Positions 1 through 8,057 of a stretch of DNA of 20,069 bases are shown piece by piece. Under the pieces are notes generated by a model that was not told the origin of the DNA, did not search any database, and saw nothing but the letters and a program-made list of their open reading frames with translations. Position 1 is the first letter of the stretch. The number at the start of each line of letters is the position of its first letter. The stretch covers positions 19,858 through 39,926 of the forward strand of contig FR899706.1 in the NCBI GenBank assembly GCA_000437275.1. Direction: 5' to 3'. The translations under genes were made by a program, and so were the position numbers. This stretch comes from Clostridium sp. CAG:411. GTDB lineage: Bacteria; Bacillota; Clostridia; Lachnospirales; Lachnospiraceae.

Positions 1-6
1 ATCCAT
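1..6 (-). CDS. possible start of a further minus-strand gene (first two codons only)
   Basis: On the minus strand a GGAGG is followed after 10 nt by ATG GAT, which runs off the left edge. It lies about 70 nt beyond the OLD-family gene and no terminator is seen between them, so it could be the next gene of the same operon. Only Met-Asp is visible, so no product can be suggested; the ATG could also be chance. Confidence 0.3.
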
Positions 7-74
7 CTGTGGTTTTCCTCCATTCCGTTTCGTATAACATAAATAATTTTACCACAGTCCATAGACAAGGAAAA

Positions 75-1934
75 CTATTTTTTTCGGTTTTCAAAATATA
101 TAAACCGATCAATGGCATCCAAAATATCTTTAAAGGCATCTCTTGGCGCCACATCTATATATTTTTTCAGTATTTCCACCTGATCATCATTGTGGTATCT
201 GCCATAAAATATATCAAACAAATTATGTCCACGCACATAAATTTTAATCGTCTCCATATTTCGTTTAATATCCTCTTTGGAGTTGATGCGGATGTTGGTT
301 GCTTTTATCATACGCTTCACGCTTCCAATCTTATAGAGGTAATCTTTATACTTTTTAAATAGCGTATTGTAAAAATAATCTTCGTTCTTAATAACGCCAA
401 TCTGGGTCATAATCTTTGGGTCTAAAAAGTAATTTTCAAAGGAATAATACTTTAATACCAATACGTTTTTCGGTGTCACCCTTGGAAGATTTCCTTCCAA
501 CTCCTCTTTGGAGCGTTGGCTATAATAACTGCAAAGCTGCTTTACCAGATGCTTTGGATTTTTTCCATCACTGTCCCGTATCATTAAAAACTGATCCTTC
601 AAGTACAGTTTATTGATATATTTTAAGTTTGCATAAGTCTTGATGTTGGTACAACTATTCGTTGGTACGATAGAAATACGCTGAATCCCTCCCTGCTCGT
701 CATATATCTCTGAATAATATTTTTCCAAAAGCAACGGCAAGCGAACACTATCCTGCTTTCCTTCCACAATAAACACAAAACTTACATTCATCAAATCATT
801 GGCAGTATATCCCAAATCATCAAGAATTTCATCAATATCGTTATCCTCTTTGATCGCGGTATAATATTCCTCATCCAAGACAACCTGCTTAATCTGTTTG
901 GAAGAAAAATTAAAAATCATGTTAGGTGAATGGGTAGAAAAAATCACCTGATTCTTTTTGGATAACCGATAAAGCACCTCACTGGCTGTTTTTTGTAGCT
1001 GTGGATGTAAAAATATCTCAGGGTCTTCCATCAAAATAATACAAGGTATGGTATTTTCATCTTCCGCATAGGTTTCAAGCATAGACAACGCATAGATACT
1101 GCGAAGTCCCTCACTTAACGTAGCAATATCTCCCATGGTCTTTCTGTCACGATTGTATACGGTTGTGGCAATCTGAAACAGGCTTTCTGGATGGAAATCC
1201 ACTTGTAGCTTAATCTCCTGAGAACCACTTCCATTTTTATGAAAATGGCTATTTAATCGATCCGTAAATTCACTAATATTTACCTGCAACATCTTATATT
1301 GCATCAAGCGAACCATCTCCAGCAGATTCAATTCCGTTGGGGATTTTTTATTGATTACTTCGATACAACTGAAGCAATGGTTGCAGGATTTATTTTCATC
1401 AAACATACAAGCATTTTTTTGAATCTCTTGCAGGGAATTGTCATCATAAAAATGGAACACATCATCCTGTATCGCCTTTACATTTCGGCTGTGGTCAATG
1501 TTATAGGTCTTAGGAAATACTTCCTTTATATAGGGATTATTTCTTTTATACCCATCATCATATTTTATAATGCCGTCTGGTGTAACAAAACAAGTAAACT
1601 CTATTTCTCCATTTTGAAAAGAAGGCAGTCTCTCCTGAAATGTCTTAAACCAGGTATCATAATTTTTATAATTGCTTACTACCCTTCTCTGATAGTATAG
1701 CTGCAAATCATCTTCATTAAATGCCACTTTTATATTAATCGATATATTTTTATCTGCTTCTAAAAAATGACGCGGCAATGGTTTATACTGTCCCGCAACC
1801 AGACAAATAGCATCTATCACAACAGTCTTTCCTGTATTATTTTTTCCAACCAAAATCAAAGCATTGTCTACGTCCTTAATCTCTAAGTCACGAATGGATT
1901 TAAAATTTTTAATGTGAATATAGCTAATCCTCAT
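75..1934 (-). CDS. OLD-family ATP-dependent endonuclease-like protein (AAA/ABC ATPase + TOPRIM)
   Basis: 619 residues with the layout of OLD-family proteins: an SMC/RecF-like ATPase joined to a C-terminal TOPRIM domain. Seen: N-terminal ISYIHIKNFKSIRDLEI; Walker A GKNNTGKT (30-37); ABC-type signature LSEGLRS (273-279); Walker B IILMEDPE followed by FLHP (299-311); His switch STHSP (333-337). The TOPRIM part has VEGKQD (E391) and RDSDG (D454, D456), the acidic residues expected to bind metal. The family acts on DNA and some members are in phage defence; the role here is inferred only. An unusual four-cysteine cluster (C176, C184, C187, C190) sits in the variable insert between the ATPase halves. 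GAGGGGGA lies 6 nt before the ATG. It follows the flavin reductase gene by 44 nt and may share its transcript. No UvrD-type helicase partner is visible, though the next gene is cut off by the window. Confidence 0.85.
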   Translation of the reverse strand: MRISYIHIKNFKSIRDLEIKDVDNALILVGKNNTGKTVVIDAICLVAGQYKPLPRHFLEADKNISINIKVAFNEDDLQLYYQRRVVSNYKNYDTWFKTFQERLPSFQNGEIEFTCFVTPDGIIKYDDGYKRNNPYIKEVFPKTYNIDHSRNVKAIQDDVFHFYDDNSLQEIQKNACMFDENKSCNHCFSCIEVINKKSPTELNLLEMVRLMQYKMLQVNISEFTDRLNSHFHKNGSGSQEIKLQVDFHPESLFQIATTVYNRDRKTMGDIATLSEGLRSIYALSMLETYAEDENTIPCIILMEDPEIFLHPQLQKTASEVLYRLSKKNQVIFSTHSPNMIFNFSSKQIKQVVLDEEYYTAIKEDNDIDEILDDLGYTANDLMNVSFVFIVEGKQDSVRLPLLLEKYYSEIYDEQGGIQRISIVPTNSCTNIKTYANLKYINKLYLKDQFLMIRDSDGKNPKHLVKQLCSYYSQRSKEELEGNLPRVTPKNVLVLKYYSFENYFLDPKIMTQIGVIKNEDYFYNTLFKKYKDYLYKIGSVKRMIKATNIRINSKEDIKRNMETIKIYVRGHNLFDIFYGRYHNDDQVEILKKYIDVAPRDAFKDILDAIDRFIYFENRKK

Positions 1935-1978
1935 ACCGAATCCCCCTCAAATTGTTAAGTCCTGCCTGCGAGTGCTGT

Positions 1979-2569
1979 TTATTTATTTTTTCTTTTTTTA
2001 TTCTTATTCTTTTTCCTTACCGAATATCCAAAGCTTCCTAATAACTCTCCAAATCCATAATATTCCCCATGCGAGTAAATAATGAGTCCGGAATCATTCA
2101 AATTAAATTTTCCGTTTTCATCCATATATTTCGTGTCGATGTTGACCCCCACTACATCTGCAAGAAACATATGATGTGATCCCAGCTCCTTAATCTCTTT
2201 GACTTTACATTCAATATTGACCGGTGATTCTTTAATCAATGGGGCTTTTACATGGGTAGCTGCCTCTTTCGTAAGGTGCATCTGGGCAAACTTATCTACA
2301 TCTCTTCCCGAACGCACTCCACAATAATCCGTAGCTTTCACCAATGCTTCTGTGGTAAGGTTAATCACAAACTCTCCGCTATTTTTTATCATATCATAGG
2401 AATGTCGTTCCGGTCTCACGGAAATATATGCCATAGGCGGATTCGTACAAATGGTTCCTGTCCATGCCACAGTTATAATATTGTCTGCTTTTCCTTCCTC
2501 CGCACAGCTTACCATTACCGCTGGTAATGGATATAACATATTCCCTGGTTTCCAACATTCTTTACTCAT
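1979..2569 (-). CDS. flavin reductase-like FMN-binding split-barrel protein
   Basis: 196 residues. The pattern NIITVAWTGTICTNPPMAYI (about 29-48), then SVRPERHSYDMI and GEFVINLTTEAL, matches the flavoredoxin/flavin reductase-like split-barrel family, which binds FMN and passes electrons or reduces flavin with NAD(P)H. The late motif GLIIYSHGEYYGFGELLGSFGYS is also typical of the clostridial branch. Substrate and partner cannot be read from the sequence. The C-terminus is a lysine/asparagine-rich tail of about 11 residues, unlike the core and probably disordered. AAGGAAG lies 5 nt before the ATG. The OLD-family gene follows by 44 nt. A perfect inverted repeat sits at the presumed promoter (separate entry). 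Confidence 0.85.
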   Translation of the reverse strand: MSKECWKPGNMLYPLPAVMVSCAEEGKADNIITVAWTGTICTNPPMAYISVRPERHSYDMIKNSGEFVINLTTEALVKATDYCGVRSGRDVDKFAQMHLTKEAATHVKAPLIKESPVNIECKVKEIKELGSHHMFLADVVGVNIDTKYMDENGKFNLNDSGLIIYSHGEYYGFGELLGSFGYSVRKKNKNKKRKNK

Positions 2570-2625
2570 CTTATCTTCCTTCCAAATATAAAAATCCTAG
2601 TGCAATTTAAGTTTATAATATATAT

Positions 2626-2659
2626 AGTATACCAAATATCGTGGATTTTTTCGATATTT
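2626..2659 (-). promoter_or_regulatory. putative promoter and operator of the flavin reductase gene
   Basis: A -10-like TATACT (2626-2631) has a weak -35-like TCGAAA (2649-2654) at 17 bp. A perfect 8-10-8 inverted repeat (AAATATCG ... CGATATTT, 2634-2659) covers the -35 and spacer, the expected place for a repressor site. The repeat is seen directly; the regulatory role is inferred. The poor -35 leaves the promoter uncertain. Confidence 0.45.
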
Positions 2660-2715
2660 CCTGTGCCGAAAGTATAAAGCTTTCATTACAAAAATATTAA
2701 TTTTCGACTCCTTTC

Positions 2716-2743
2716 TTGATTTCCATTCTAAAATTACTATAAT
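2716..2743 (+). promoter_or_regulatory. promoter of the Ig-like domain gene
   Basis: TTGATT (2716-2721), 16 bp spacer, TATAAT (2738-2743), giving a start near 2750, about 33 nt before the ATG. A good sigma-A match, divergent from the flavin reductase promoter. Confidence 0.7.
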
Positions 2744-2782
2744 GGAATTAGAGGGTATATCTTAGATAAAGGGGGCTTTTAC

Positions 2783-3118
2783 ATGGAATATTTGAATATA
2801 GAATCTGTAACGGAAGGGTTTGAAGAAAAAGTACATCAGAATCTAAAGTTTAAAACAGGTAAATTTGTATGGCAGATACGATTTAATACCGCTTTAGATC
2901 CAACTACAGTCAATAATGTAAACCTGTACGTTACTACCGTTAATATGGCACCACTATCTACCAATATTACATACGATAGCACTACAAATGTAATTGAAAT
3001 TGAGCCATTAGATTCTTATACCAAGGATGAATCTTATATTTTACATATTACTACAAATGTAAAATCACGCGGCGGTAAGCCATTAAAAAAGCCAGTTAAA
3101 ATTCAGTTTAAATTATAA
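2783..3118 (+). CDS. stand-alone SbsA/Big_5-type Ig-like domain protein
   Basis: 111 residues. Residues about 27-111 fit one bacterial Ig-like domain of the SbsA/Big_5 type: IRFNTALDPTTVNNVNLYV, then YDSTTNVIEIEPLDSYTKDE, YILHITTNVKSRGGKPL and a last strand VKIQF. This fold usually occurs as repeats within large secreted or surface proteins. Here it stands alone, with no signal peptide, anchor or transmembrane segment, so its location is unclear. The first 26 residues do not resemble the domain. GGGGG precedes the ATG by about 7 nt and a sigma-A promoter lies just upstream, so it looks like an intact, expressed monocistronic gene rather than debris. It ends at a terminator shared with the pyrophosphatase gene. 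Confidence 0.8.
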   Translation: MEYLNIESVTEGFEEKVHQNLKFKTGKFVWQIRFNTALDPTTVNNVNLYVTTVNMAPLSTNITYDSTTNVIEIEPLDSYTKDESYILHITTNVKSRGGKPLKKPVKIQFKL

Positions 3119-3193
3119 GTTTTAAAACAGCTTTTTGACTATTGCAACGCTTAAAAAGAGGAAGCATAATTTTATATTTATTCGGACATACTA

Positions 3194-3232
3194 AAAAACA
3201 GGACCACTGCTTATGCAGTTGATCCTGTTTTT
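3194..3232. terminator. bidirectional terminator between the Ig-like gene and the pyrophosphatase gene
   Basis: AAAAACAGGA (3194-3203) pairs with TCCTGTTTTT (3223-3232), with an inner CTGC/GCAG helix. There is a U-run on both strands, and it lies between convergent genes. Confidence 0.85.
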
Positions 3233-3258
3233 ATTATTTTCATTTTGATAATTCTATC

Positions 3259-4917
3259 TTAGTCTAATACATTCATCAATGGTGGAATGATCTGTTTCTT
3301 ACGAGATACTACACCGCGAAGATACATTCTGTCTTCTTCCTCAGAATGGAATGCAGCCTTTGCTGCTTCTTCTGCACCTTCACCAAACATCATAAGATCT
3401 GTGGATTCTTCCAAAATATCTGTCAACATAAAGAACAACATATCTGCACCATGCTCTGCAAATGTCTTTTCGATATATGGTGTCATACGTTCCTTTAACT
3501 TAATCAGTTCATCCCCATCCATAGATGTAATCTGTCCAACACCAAAAGTAGTATTTCCTGCTGTAAACTTTTTGAAATCCTGATAGAAAATTTCCTCCGG
3601 TGATTTTCCTGACAAGTCACTTCCTGCAGCAAACATTTCTTTTGCGTAACTTTGTACTTCAAAACCTGCAATCTTTGCTAATTCCTCGGCAGTATCCTTA
3701 TCAAGCTGTGTGCATGTAGGAGAACGATATACCAATGTATCTGAAAGAATTGCCGAACACATCAAACCTGCAATTGCTGGCTCAATCTCGATATTATTTT
3801 CACGATACATCTGACGAATAATCGTAGCAGTACATCCTACTGGCTGATTTCTGAAATATACAGGTCCCATTGTTTCCAGACTACCAATCTTATGGTGATC
3901 GATAATCTCTAAAATATTGGCACTCTGCAATCCGTCTACCGCCTGATCTACTTCATTATGATCTACTAAAATAATATCCTTTTTCTTTACATTTAAAAGA
4001 TTTCTTCTGGAAATCATTCCAATGTAGTGACCATCTTTGTCTAAGATTGGGAAATCTCTATGACGCTTCTCTGCCATAACGCTCTTAATATCATCCAGAA
4101 AATCTTCTGTTGTAAATGTAACAAATCCTTCTTTACGCATAAAGAAATCAATTGGCATACTCTGGTTAATCAAACGTGATGCAATGAAAGTATCATACTT
4201 TGTCTGAATGATAGCACAACCTCTTTGTTCTGCCATACGTGTAATTGTCTTAGCAACATTTGCTCCCGTACATACAACAACACACTTTGCCTTCATCTCA
4301 ATCGCACAAAGCTGTGCTTCATAACGGTCTCCAACGATAACAATATCGCCTTCCTCCACAAAGTTCTCCATCATCTCTGGCTTTGCTGCACCAATCAATA
4401 CCTTACCAGATGTTACACAATCATCTGGGTTTCCTACAACCATACTTCCTTCTAATACTTCTAAAATATTGCGGTATGGTGTCTCTGCCTTTGCTAAAAT
4501 CTCGCTGTCATATACATTCATATAAGATTTTGCAATATCTGCTACGGAAATCAATCCTTTTAAACATTTATCTTCATCTAAAATTGGAAGAGTAGATAAG
4601 GTTTCCTTATCCATCACATCCCAAGCTGCCTTCAATGACATTTCTTTGCTCAGAGTTGGTACGACGCGGATTTCCATGTCCTTTACCTGCTCACGAACAT
4701 CTGAAATAAATCCAGGTGTCTTTACACCAAAATGCTTTAATACAAATTCTGTCTCAGGGCTTAATTGTCCTGCTCTCTTTGGTGTGTATTTTTTACCTGT
4801 CATTTTACATTTTAAATCTGCATATGCAATTGCAGAACAAATGGAATCGGTGTCTGGATTCATATGTCCTACGACAAATACATTCTGCTCTCTTCCTGTG
4901 ATTACTGACTCACTCAC
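3259..4917 (-). CDS. ppaC: manganese-dependent inorganic pyrophosphatase with CBS-DRTGG regulatory insert
   Basis: 552 residues, a family II pyrophosphatase that hydrolyses cytosolic PPi to phosphate. The DHH domain begins with VVGHMNPDTDS (H18, D22, D24 metal ligands) and resumes with LVDHNE (D319, H320) and IIDHHK (D340-H342). The C-terminal DHHA2 domain ends with SRKKQ (538-542), the substrate-binding signature. Between the DHH motifs lies a regulatory insert: CBS (about 80-135), DRTGG (about 140-245) and a second CBS (about 255-312). Characterised enzymes of this type are controlled by adenine nucleotides binding this insert (inhibition by AMP/ADP, activation by ATP or diadenosine polyphosphates); that is family knowledge. 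The start is a GTG with TAGGAGG 10 nt upstream. It has its own promoter and terminator. No key residue is missing. Confidence 0.95.
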   Translation of the reverse strand: MSESVITGREQNVFVVGHMNPDTDSICSAIAYADLKCKMTGKKYTPKRAGQLSPETEFVLKHFGVKTPGFISDVREQVKDMEIRVVPTLSKEMSLKAAWDVMDKETLSTLPILDEDKCLKGLISVADIAKSYMNVYDSEILAKAETPYRNILEVLEGSMVVGNPDDCVTSGKVLIGAAKPEMMENFVEEGDIVIVGDRYEAQLCAIEMKAKCVVVCTGANVAKTITRMAEQRGCAIIQTKYDTFIASRLINQSMPIDFFMRKEGFVTFTTEDFLDDIKSVMAEKRHRDFPILDKDGHYIGMISRRNLLNVKKKDIILVDHNEVDQAVDGLQSANILEIIDHHKIGSLETMGPVYFRNQPVGCTATIIRQMYRENNIEIEPAIAGLMCSAILSDTLVYRSPTCTQLDKDTAEELAKIAGFEVQSYAKEMFAAGSDLSGKSPEEIFYQDFKKFTAGNTTFGVGQITSMDGDELIKLKERMTPYIEKTFAEHGADMLFFMLTDILEESTDLMMFGEGAEEAAKAAFHSEEEDRMYLRGVVSRKKQIIPPLMNVLD

Positions 4918-4969
4918 TGTAGTTTTTCCTCCTATCTATTCTTATCCTGATAATGCCGCACTAACTTAT

Positions 4970-4998
4970 AGCATAAGAGACATTTTGCGAAAAGTCAA
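4970..4998 (-). promoter_or_regulatory. promoter of the pyrophosphatase gene
   Basis: TTGACT (4993-4998), 17 bp, TATGCT (4970-4975). It starts within the 117-nt gap after the TPR gene, so ppaC is transcribed independently. No clear terminator separates the two genes, so read-through is possible. Confidence 0.8.
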
Positions 4999-5034
4999 GG
5001 TCTTTATTCTCTCTTAAATGTCTTTATTTCTCAC

Positions 5035-7785
5035 TTATTTCATGGACAGATCATATGGGAAATATCGTTTCATCATCTGATACTCATCCAACAAATCCAT
5101 CAGATATGGACGGGCATCCGATAAGATTACTACCACATCCCCCTGAAGCTCATTTATGGCATTCATAATCGATTGTGCTGTATCCGCAGTCATCTTCTTT
5201 GCATCTTCCACAAACATACAACCACCTTTTATCTTGTCATAATTTTGTTCCAAATGCATACGATTTAGCTTTTCCGCATTTATCTTAGCAACTTTGTGTG
5301 ATGGTAACAGTTCCAAACTCTCTAAAGCCTTTGTAAGATTTCTTGCTAATTCAAGCGCACGCTCTTTATGTTTACAGGTAATAATATAATTTCCTGCAAC
5401 GCCCTTGTCTTTTGCTTTTTCCAAGGCTCCATAAACATCCTCACACAAACGGGTATCTGCCTGATAATCTTGGAAAAATTCCCATAGCAACATACCATAT
5501 TCGTCTGTAAATGACAGTGCTTCTTCTTCTGGTTCCTCTTCTGCTTCTTCCACAACTTCTTCGCTTTTTTCCACTTCCTCGTCTAAATCTACCACGCTGT
5601 CTTCCTCTATGTCACCCTCAGAATTTTGTAATTCTTCCTCTAACATTTCTTCTTGCATTGGTTCCTGTGGTTCTGAAATTTCTTTTACATTCTCCAACTC
5701 TGTATCTGATGTTTCTTTTGACTTTTCTGATACACCTTCTGCATCTTTTGGTAACGTTTCTTCCAGTTCTTCCTCTGGTGACACTTCCTGTGTTTCCTTT
5801 GTAACTGTCGGTTGCTTTTTCTCTACCTTTGCAGCCTTTTTCTTCTGACCTCCAAAACGTCCCAAAATACGATTTAAAATAGCAATCTCTTTATTCGGTG
5901 TTTCTGCCTTTGGTTGTTCTTCTGCTGGTTTTTCCATTTCGACAGCAGTCGTTTCAGACTCTTCATTTGCTACTTCTTCCATTTCAACAGCAGCCATTTC
6001 AGACTCTTCATTTGCTACTTCTTCTATTTCGACAGCAGCCGTTTCAACTTCCTCATTTGTTTCGTTTTCCATTTCGGCAACATCTGTCTCAACTTCTTCG
6101 CTCACTGTCTCTTCTATTTCTTCAACAGTATTCGTTTCAGACTCATTTTCCACTGCATTTTTCGTTTCAGCCATATTTGATTCTGATTCCTTGTTTGCTG
6201 TTTTTTCCATCTCAACAGCAGCCATTTCAAATTCTTGATTCGTTACATTTTCAGCTTCTTCATTCGCTACTTCTTCAAGTTTTTTCTTTTCCTGTGCAGC
6301 TTTTCTACGCTTTTCTCTTTTTGCCGCACGTCTTGCATTTCTTCTACTATGCCGTGTTGATTTTTCTTGCTGAGTGTCCGAATTTTTTTCTTCCACAGAC
6401 TCTTCCATCTGTTCGTCTTCCACAGGTTGTGTATCCTCGGATGGACATAACTCCATTTCCTGTTCTGGTGTAGTCGTTTCCATAACAGAGTCATACTCCA
6501 TTCCTACTTCTATTTCGTCTAAATTCTGCTCCTGTTCCAACGACACAGGCTGCTCTGCAACCTCCTCCATCTCTGCTGTAAATGCCATGTTGTCTTCCGA
6601 AAATGCTTCCTCGCCATATTCATTTCCATCCAACGTTTCTATATAAGAAGGTTCTGGTGAAATCTCTCGCATTTCAGGTGCCGTTGCATACCAGTTTTCC
6701 TCATTGTTATATGCTGTTGCACTCGTTTCCTCCTCATTTTCCATAAACCCATGCTCTGGATGATATGGTATCGTATCTCCCGAAGTGTCATACTGATTTT
6801 CATAAGCAGTTGCGTTTGTTTCCTCTGGATTCTCCATAACTTCTGCTACACTGGCTGCCAATAATGCCTCAGTCTCTGCCTGACGAATTGGTGTCCTTTG
6901 AATTGGCTGTGTATCCTGCTGCTCATTTTCCTGTTGGCTTTCCTGAAACATTGGCTGTTCTTTTTGTTTTCCCCAGACACGATGAACTTCCTGTTCCAGT
7001 AAATCCATGCTGGCTCCTTCTTCTCTCAACACCTGCCGCAAGTCTACTGTACGTTCCATATCACGATTAATCATCTGCTGCAACTGCCGCTCTTTTACCG
7101 CAGCACGTTCATCACTTAAATCTCTGGTATCATAGATAAACTGCTCCCGATTCTGCTGTATCTCCTCTGGAGACAAATCCTTATCCAACACTCTATATGC
7201 ATCTAAAGCCTGTTTTCCTTCTTCATGATACTTGCAAAGCAACTTTGCTTTATCTACGATAATTCCATCATGAAACCAGATAATCAAATCTCTACACTCG
7301 CGAATACATTCATCATAAAGTCCTGCCTTATGATAAATCTTGGCTAGTTCGTATCCCCATTCTTCCGTATATTCAATCTGCTTCAATTTTTGTAAGGTTG
7401 CAATACGAAGCACATAATCCACATTTTTTGCCCGATCTATGCCGTAACGCAATATATAACGATCTGGACTATTTGGTGCCAATTCTGAAAATTGATTATA
7501 AAATTCTTCTGCATCGTCAAATTCCTGCGTCTTGATTGAAAGATACGCAAGACGATATATTGTCATTTTGCTCTGCTTTCTCTCATAACTTTGAAGCAAA
7601 ATATCTTTTGCCACTGCATATTCTCCCATCCGTTCATATACACTGGCAATTAACTTTAAATCCACGATGGACTTTATCTTGGATATATCAATTGTCTCTG
7701 CCACTTCCATTGCATCTTCATACGCACCCTTTTTCAAAAGAGAACGTATCTCTATGCATTTCATCCCATCACTTGCTCGTCCCAT
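5035..7785 (-). CDS. TPR-like protein with acidic repeat linker and degenerate SpoVK/CbbX-type AAA+ domain
   Basis: 916 residues from the preferred ATG at 7785, which has AGGAGGA 6 nt upstream. The frame stays open to an ATG at 7875 with only a weak site, giving 946 residues. Three parts are visible. Residues about 1-230 are helical TPR-like pairs (for example SVYERMGEYAVAKDILLQS). About 290-755 is a very acidic, low-complexity linker with 15-residue repeats and one basic patch (RHSRRNARRAAKREKRRK). Residues about 755-916 align by eye along the core of SpoVK/CbbX AAA+ ATPases: GNYIIT, ALESLELLPSHKV, GGCMFVEDA, DVVVILSD and KRYFPYDL. The Walker A slot reads CKHKER instead of GNPGTGKT, and Walker B has ED in place of DE, so ATP hydrolysis is unlikely. 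No signal peptide or membrane helix. Role unknown; a scaffold or partner of an active AAA+ is a guess. Confidence 0.8.
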   Translation of the reverse strand: MGRASDGMKCIEIRSLLKKGAYEDAMEVAETIDISKIKSIVDLKLIASVYERMGEYAVAKDILLQSYERKQSKMTIYRLAYLSIKTQEFDDAEEFYNQFSELAPNSPDRYILRYGIDRAKNVDYVLRIATLQKLKQIEYTEEWGYELAKIYHKAGLYDECIRECRDLIIWFHDGIIVDKAKLLCKYHEEGKQALDAYRVLDKDLSPEEIQQNREQFIYDTRDLSDERAAVKERQLQQMINRDMERTVDLRQVLREEGASMDLLEQEVHRVWGKQKEQPMFQESQQENEQQDTQPIQRTPIRQAETEALLAASVAEVMENPEETNATAYENQYDTSGDTIPYHPEHGFMENEEETSATAYNNEENWYATAPEMREISPEPSYIETLDGNEYGEEAFSEDNMAFTAEMEEVAEQPVSLEQEQNLDEIEVGMEYDSVMETTTPEQEMELCPSEDTQPVEDEQMEESVEEKNSDTQQEKSTRHSRRNARRAAKREKRRKAAQEKKKLEEVANEEAENVTNQEFEMAAVEMEKTANKESESNMAETKNAVENESETNTVEEIEETVSEEVETDVAEMENETNEEVETAAVEIEEVANEESEMAAVEMEEVANEESETTAVEMEKPAEEQPKAETPNKEIAILNRILGRFGGQKKKAAKVEKKQPTVTKETQEVSPEEELEETLPKDAEGVSEKSKETSDTELENVKEISEPQEPMQEEMLEEELQNSEGDIEEDSVVDLDEEVEKSEEVVEEAEEEPEEEALSFTDEYGMLLWEFFQDYQADTRLCEDVYGALEKAKDKGVAGNYIITCKHKERALELARNLTKALESLELLPSHKVAKINAEKLNRMHLEQNYDKIKGGCMFVEDAKKMTADTAQSIMNAINELQGDVVVILSDARPYLMDLLDEYQMMKRYFPYDLSMK
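5940..6119 (-). repeat. in-frame 45-bp tandem repeats in the acidic linker
   Basis: Four consecutive 45-bp units (5940-5984, 5985-6029, 6030-6074, 6075-6119) encode 15-residue acidic repeats of the kind EMEEVANEESETTAV. The first two units are nearly identical and the others diverge; degraded copies continue on the high-coordinate side to about 6240. All preserve frame. Recent copies suggest length variation by slippage or recombination. Confidence 0.85.
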
Positions 7786-7913
7786 ACGGACTCCTCCTCT
7801 AAAATGTATATCGCTATCGACAACCGCAAAGCTACGTATCACTTTATGGTTATCCACCTTATTACCGTAAATCATTTTCTATCCAGCTTTTCATGCAGGA
7901 CATAATCCATTTT

Positions 7914-7942
7914 ATTGTAACATTTAGCTATTATAAAAACAA
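7914..7942 (-). promoter_or_regulatory. promoter of the TPR/pseudo-AAA+ gene
   Basis: TTGTTT (7937-7942), 17 bp, TACAAT (7914-7919); start expected near 7907. This lies upstream of both candidate start codons (7875 and 7785), so it does not decide between them. With the 7785 start the untranslated leader is about 120 nt. Confidence 0.6.
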
Positions 7943-8022
7943 GATTGAAAGAAATGAAACTATCCTGTCCTTAACCTAAAAGCTTGCGTTTTTTCGTATT
8001 TTTCCAAATATATACAGTTTCA

Positions 8023-8051
8023 TTGCAAAACAATTTTCCTTTTGCTATAAT
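8023..8051 (+). promoter_or_regulatory. promoter of the two-helix membrane protein gene
   Basis: TTGCAA (8023-8028), 17 bp, TATAAT (8046-8051), preceded by TGC (extended -10). The transcript would begin near 8058, giving a leader of about 140 nt. Confidence 0.8.
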
Positions 8052-8057
8052 TTTTTT

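Noticed and set aside
1299..1700. 133-codon plus-strand frame inside the OLD-family gene
   Set aside because: It is antisense to conserved coding sequence and has no start signals.
75..2569. Prophage or complete phage-defence island around the OLD-family gene
   Set aside because: No integrase, att repeat, helicase partner, methylase or phage gene is visible; neighbours are ordinary chromosomal genes.
5940..6240. CRISPR-like array
   Set aside because: Units are contiguous, in frame and lack spacers; no cas genes are present.
5511..6473. Long plus-strand open frames rich in Leu, Phe and Ser opposite the acidic region of the TPR protein
   Set aside because: They are the antisense of Glu-rich repeats, lack ribosome binding sites and resemble no protein; the minus frame has a start site, TPR-like helices and a folded end.
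7786..7875. 30-codon N-terminal extension of the TPR protein
   Set aside because: Its ATG has only a weak site, while the ATG at 7785 has AGGAGGA at good spacing; the extension does not look like part of the TPR region. Not fully excluded.
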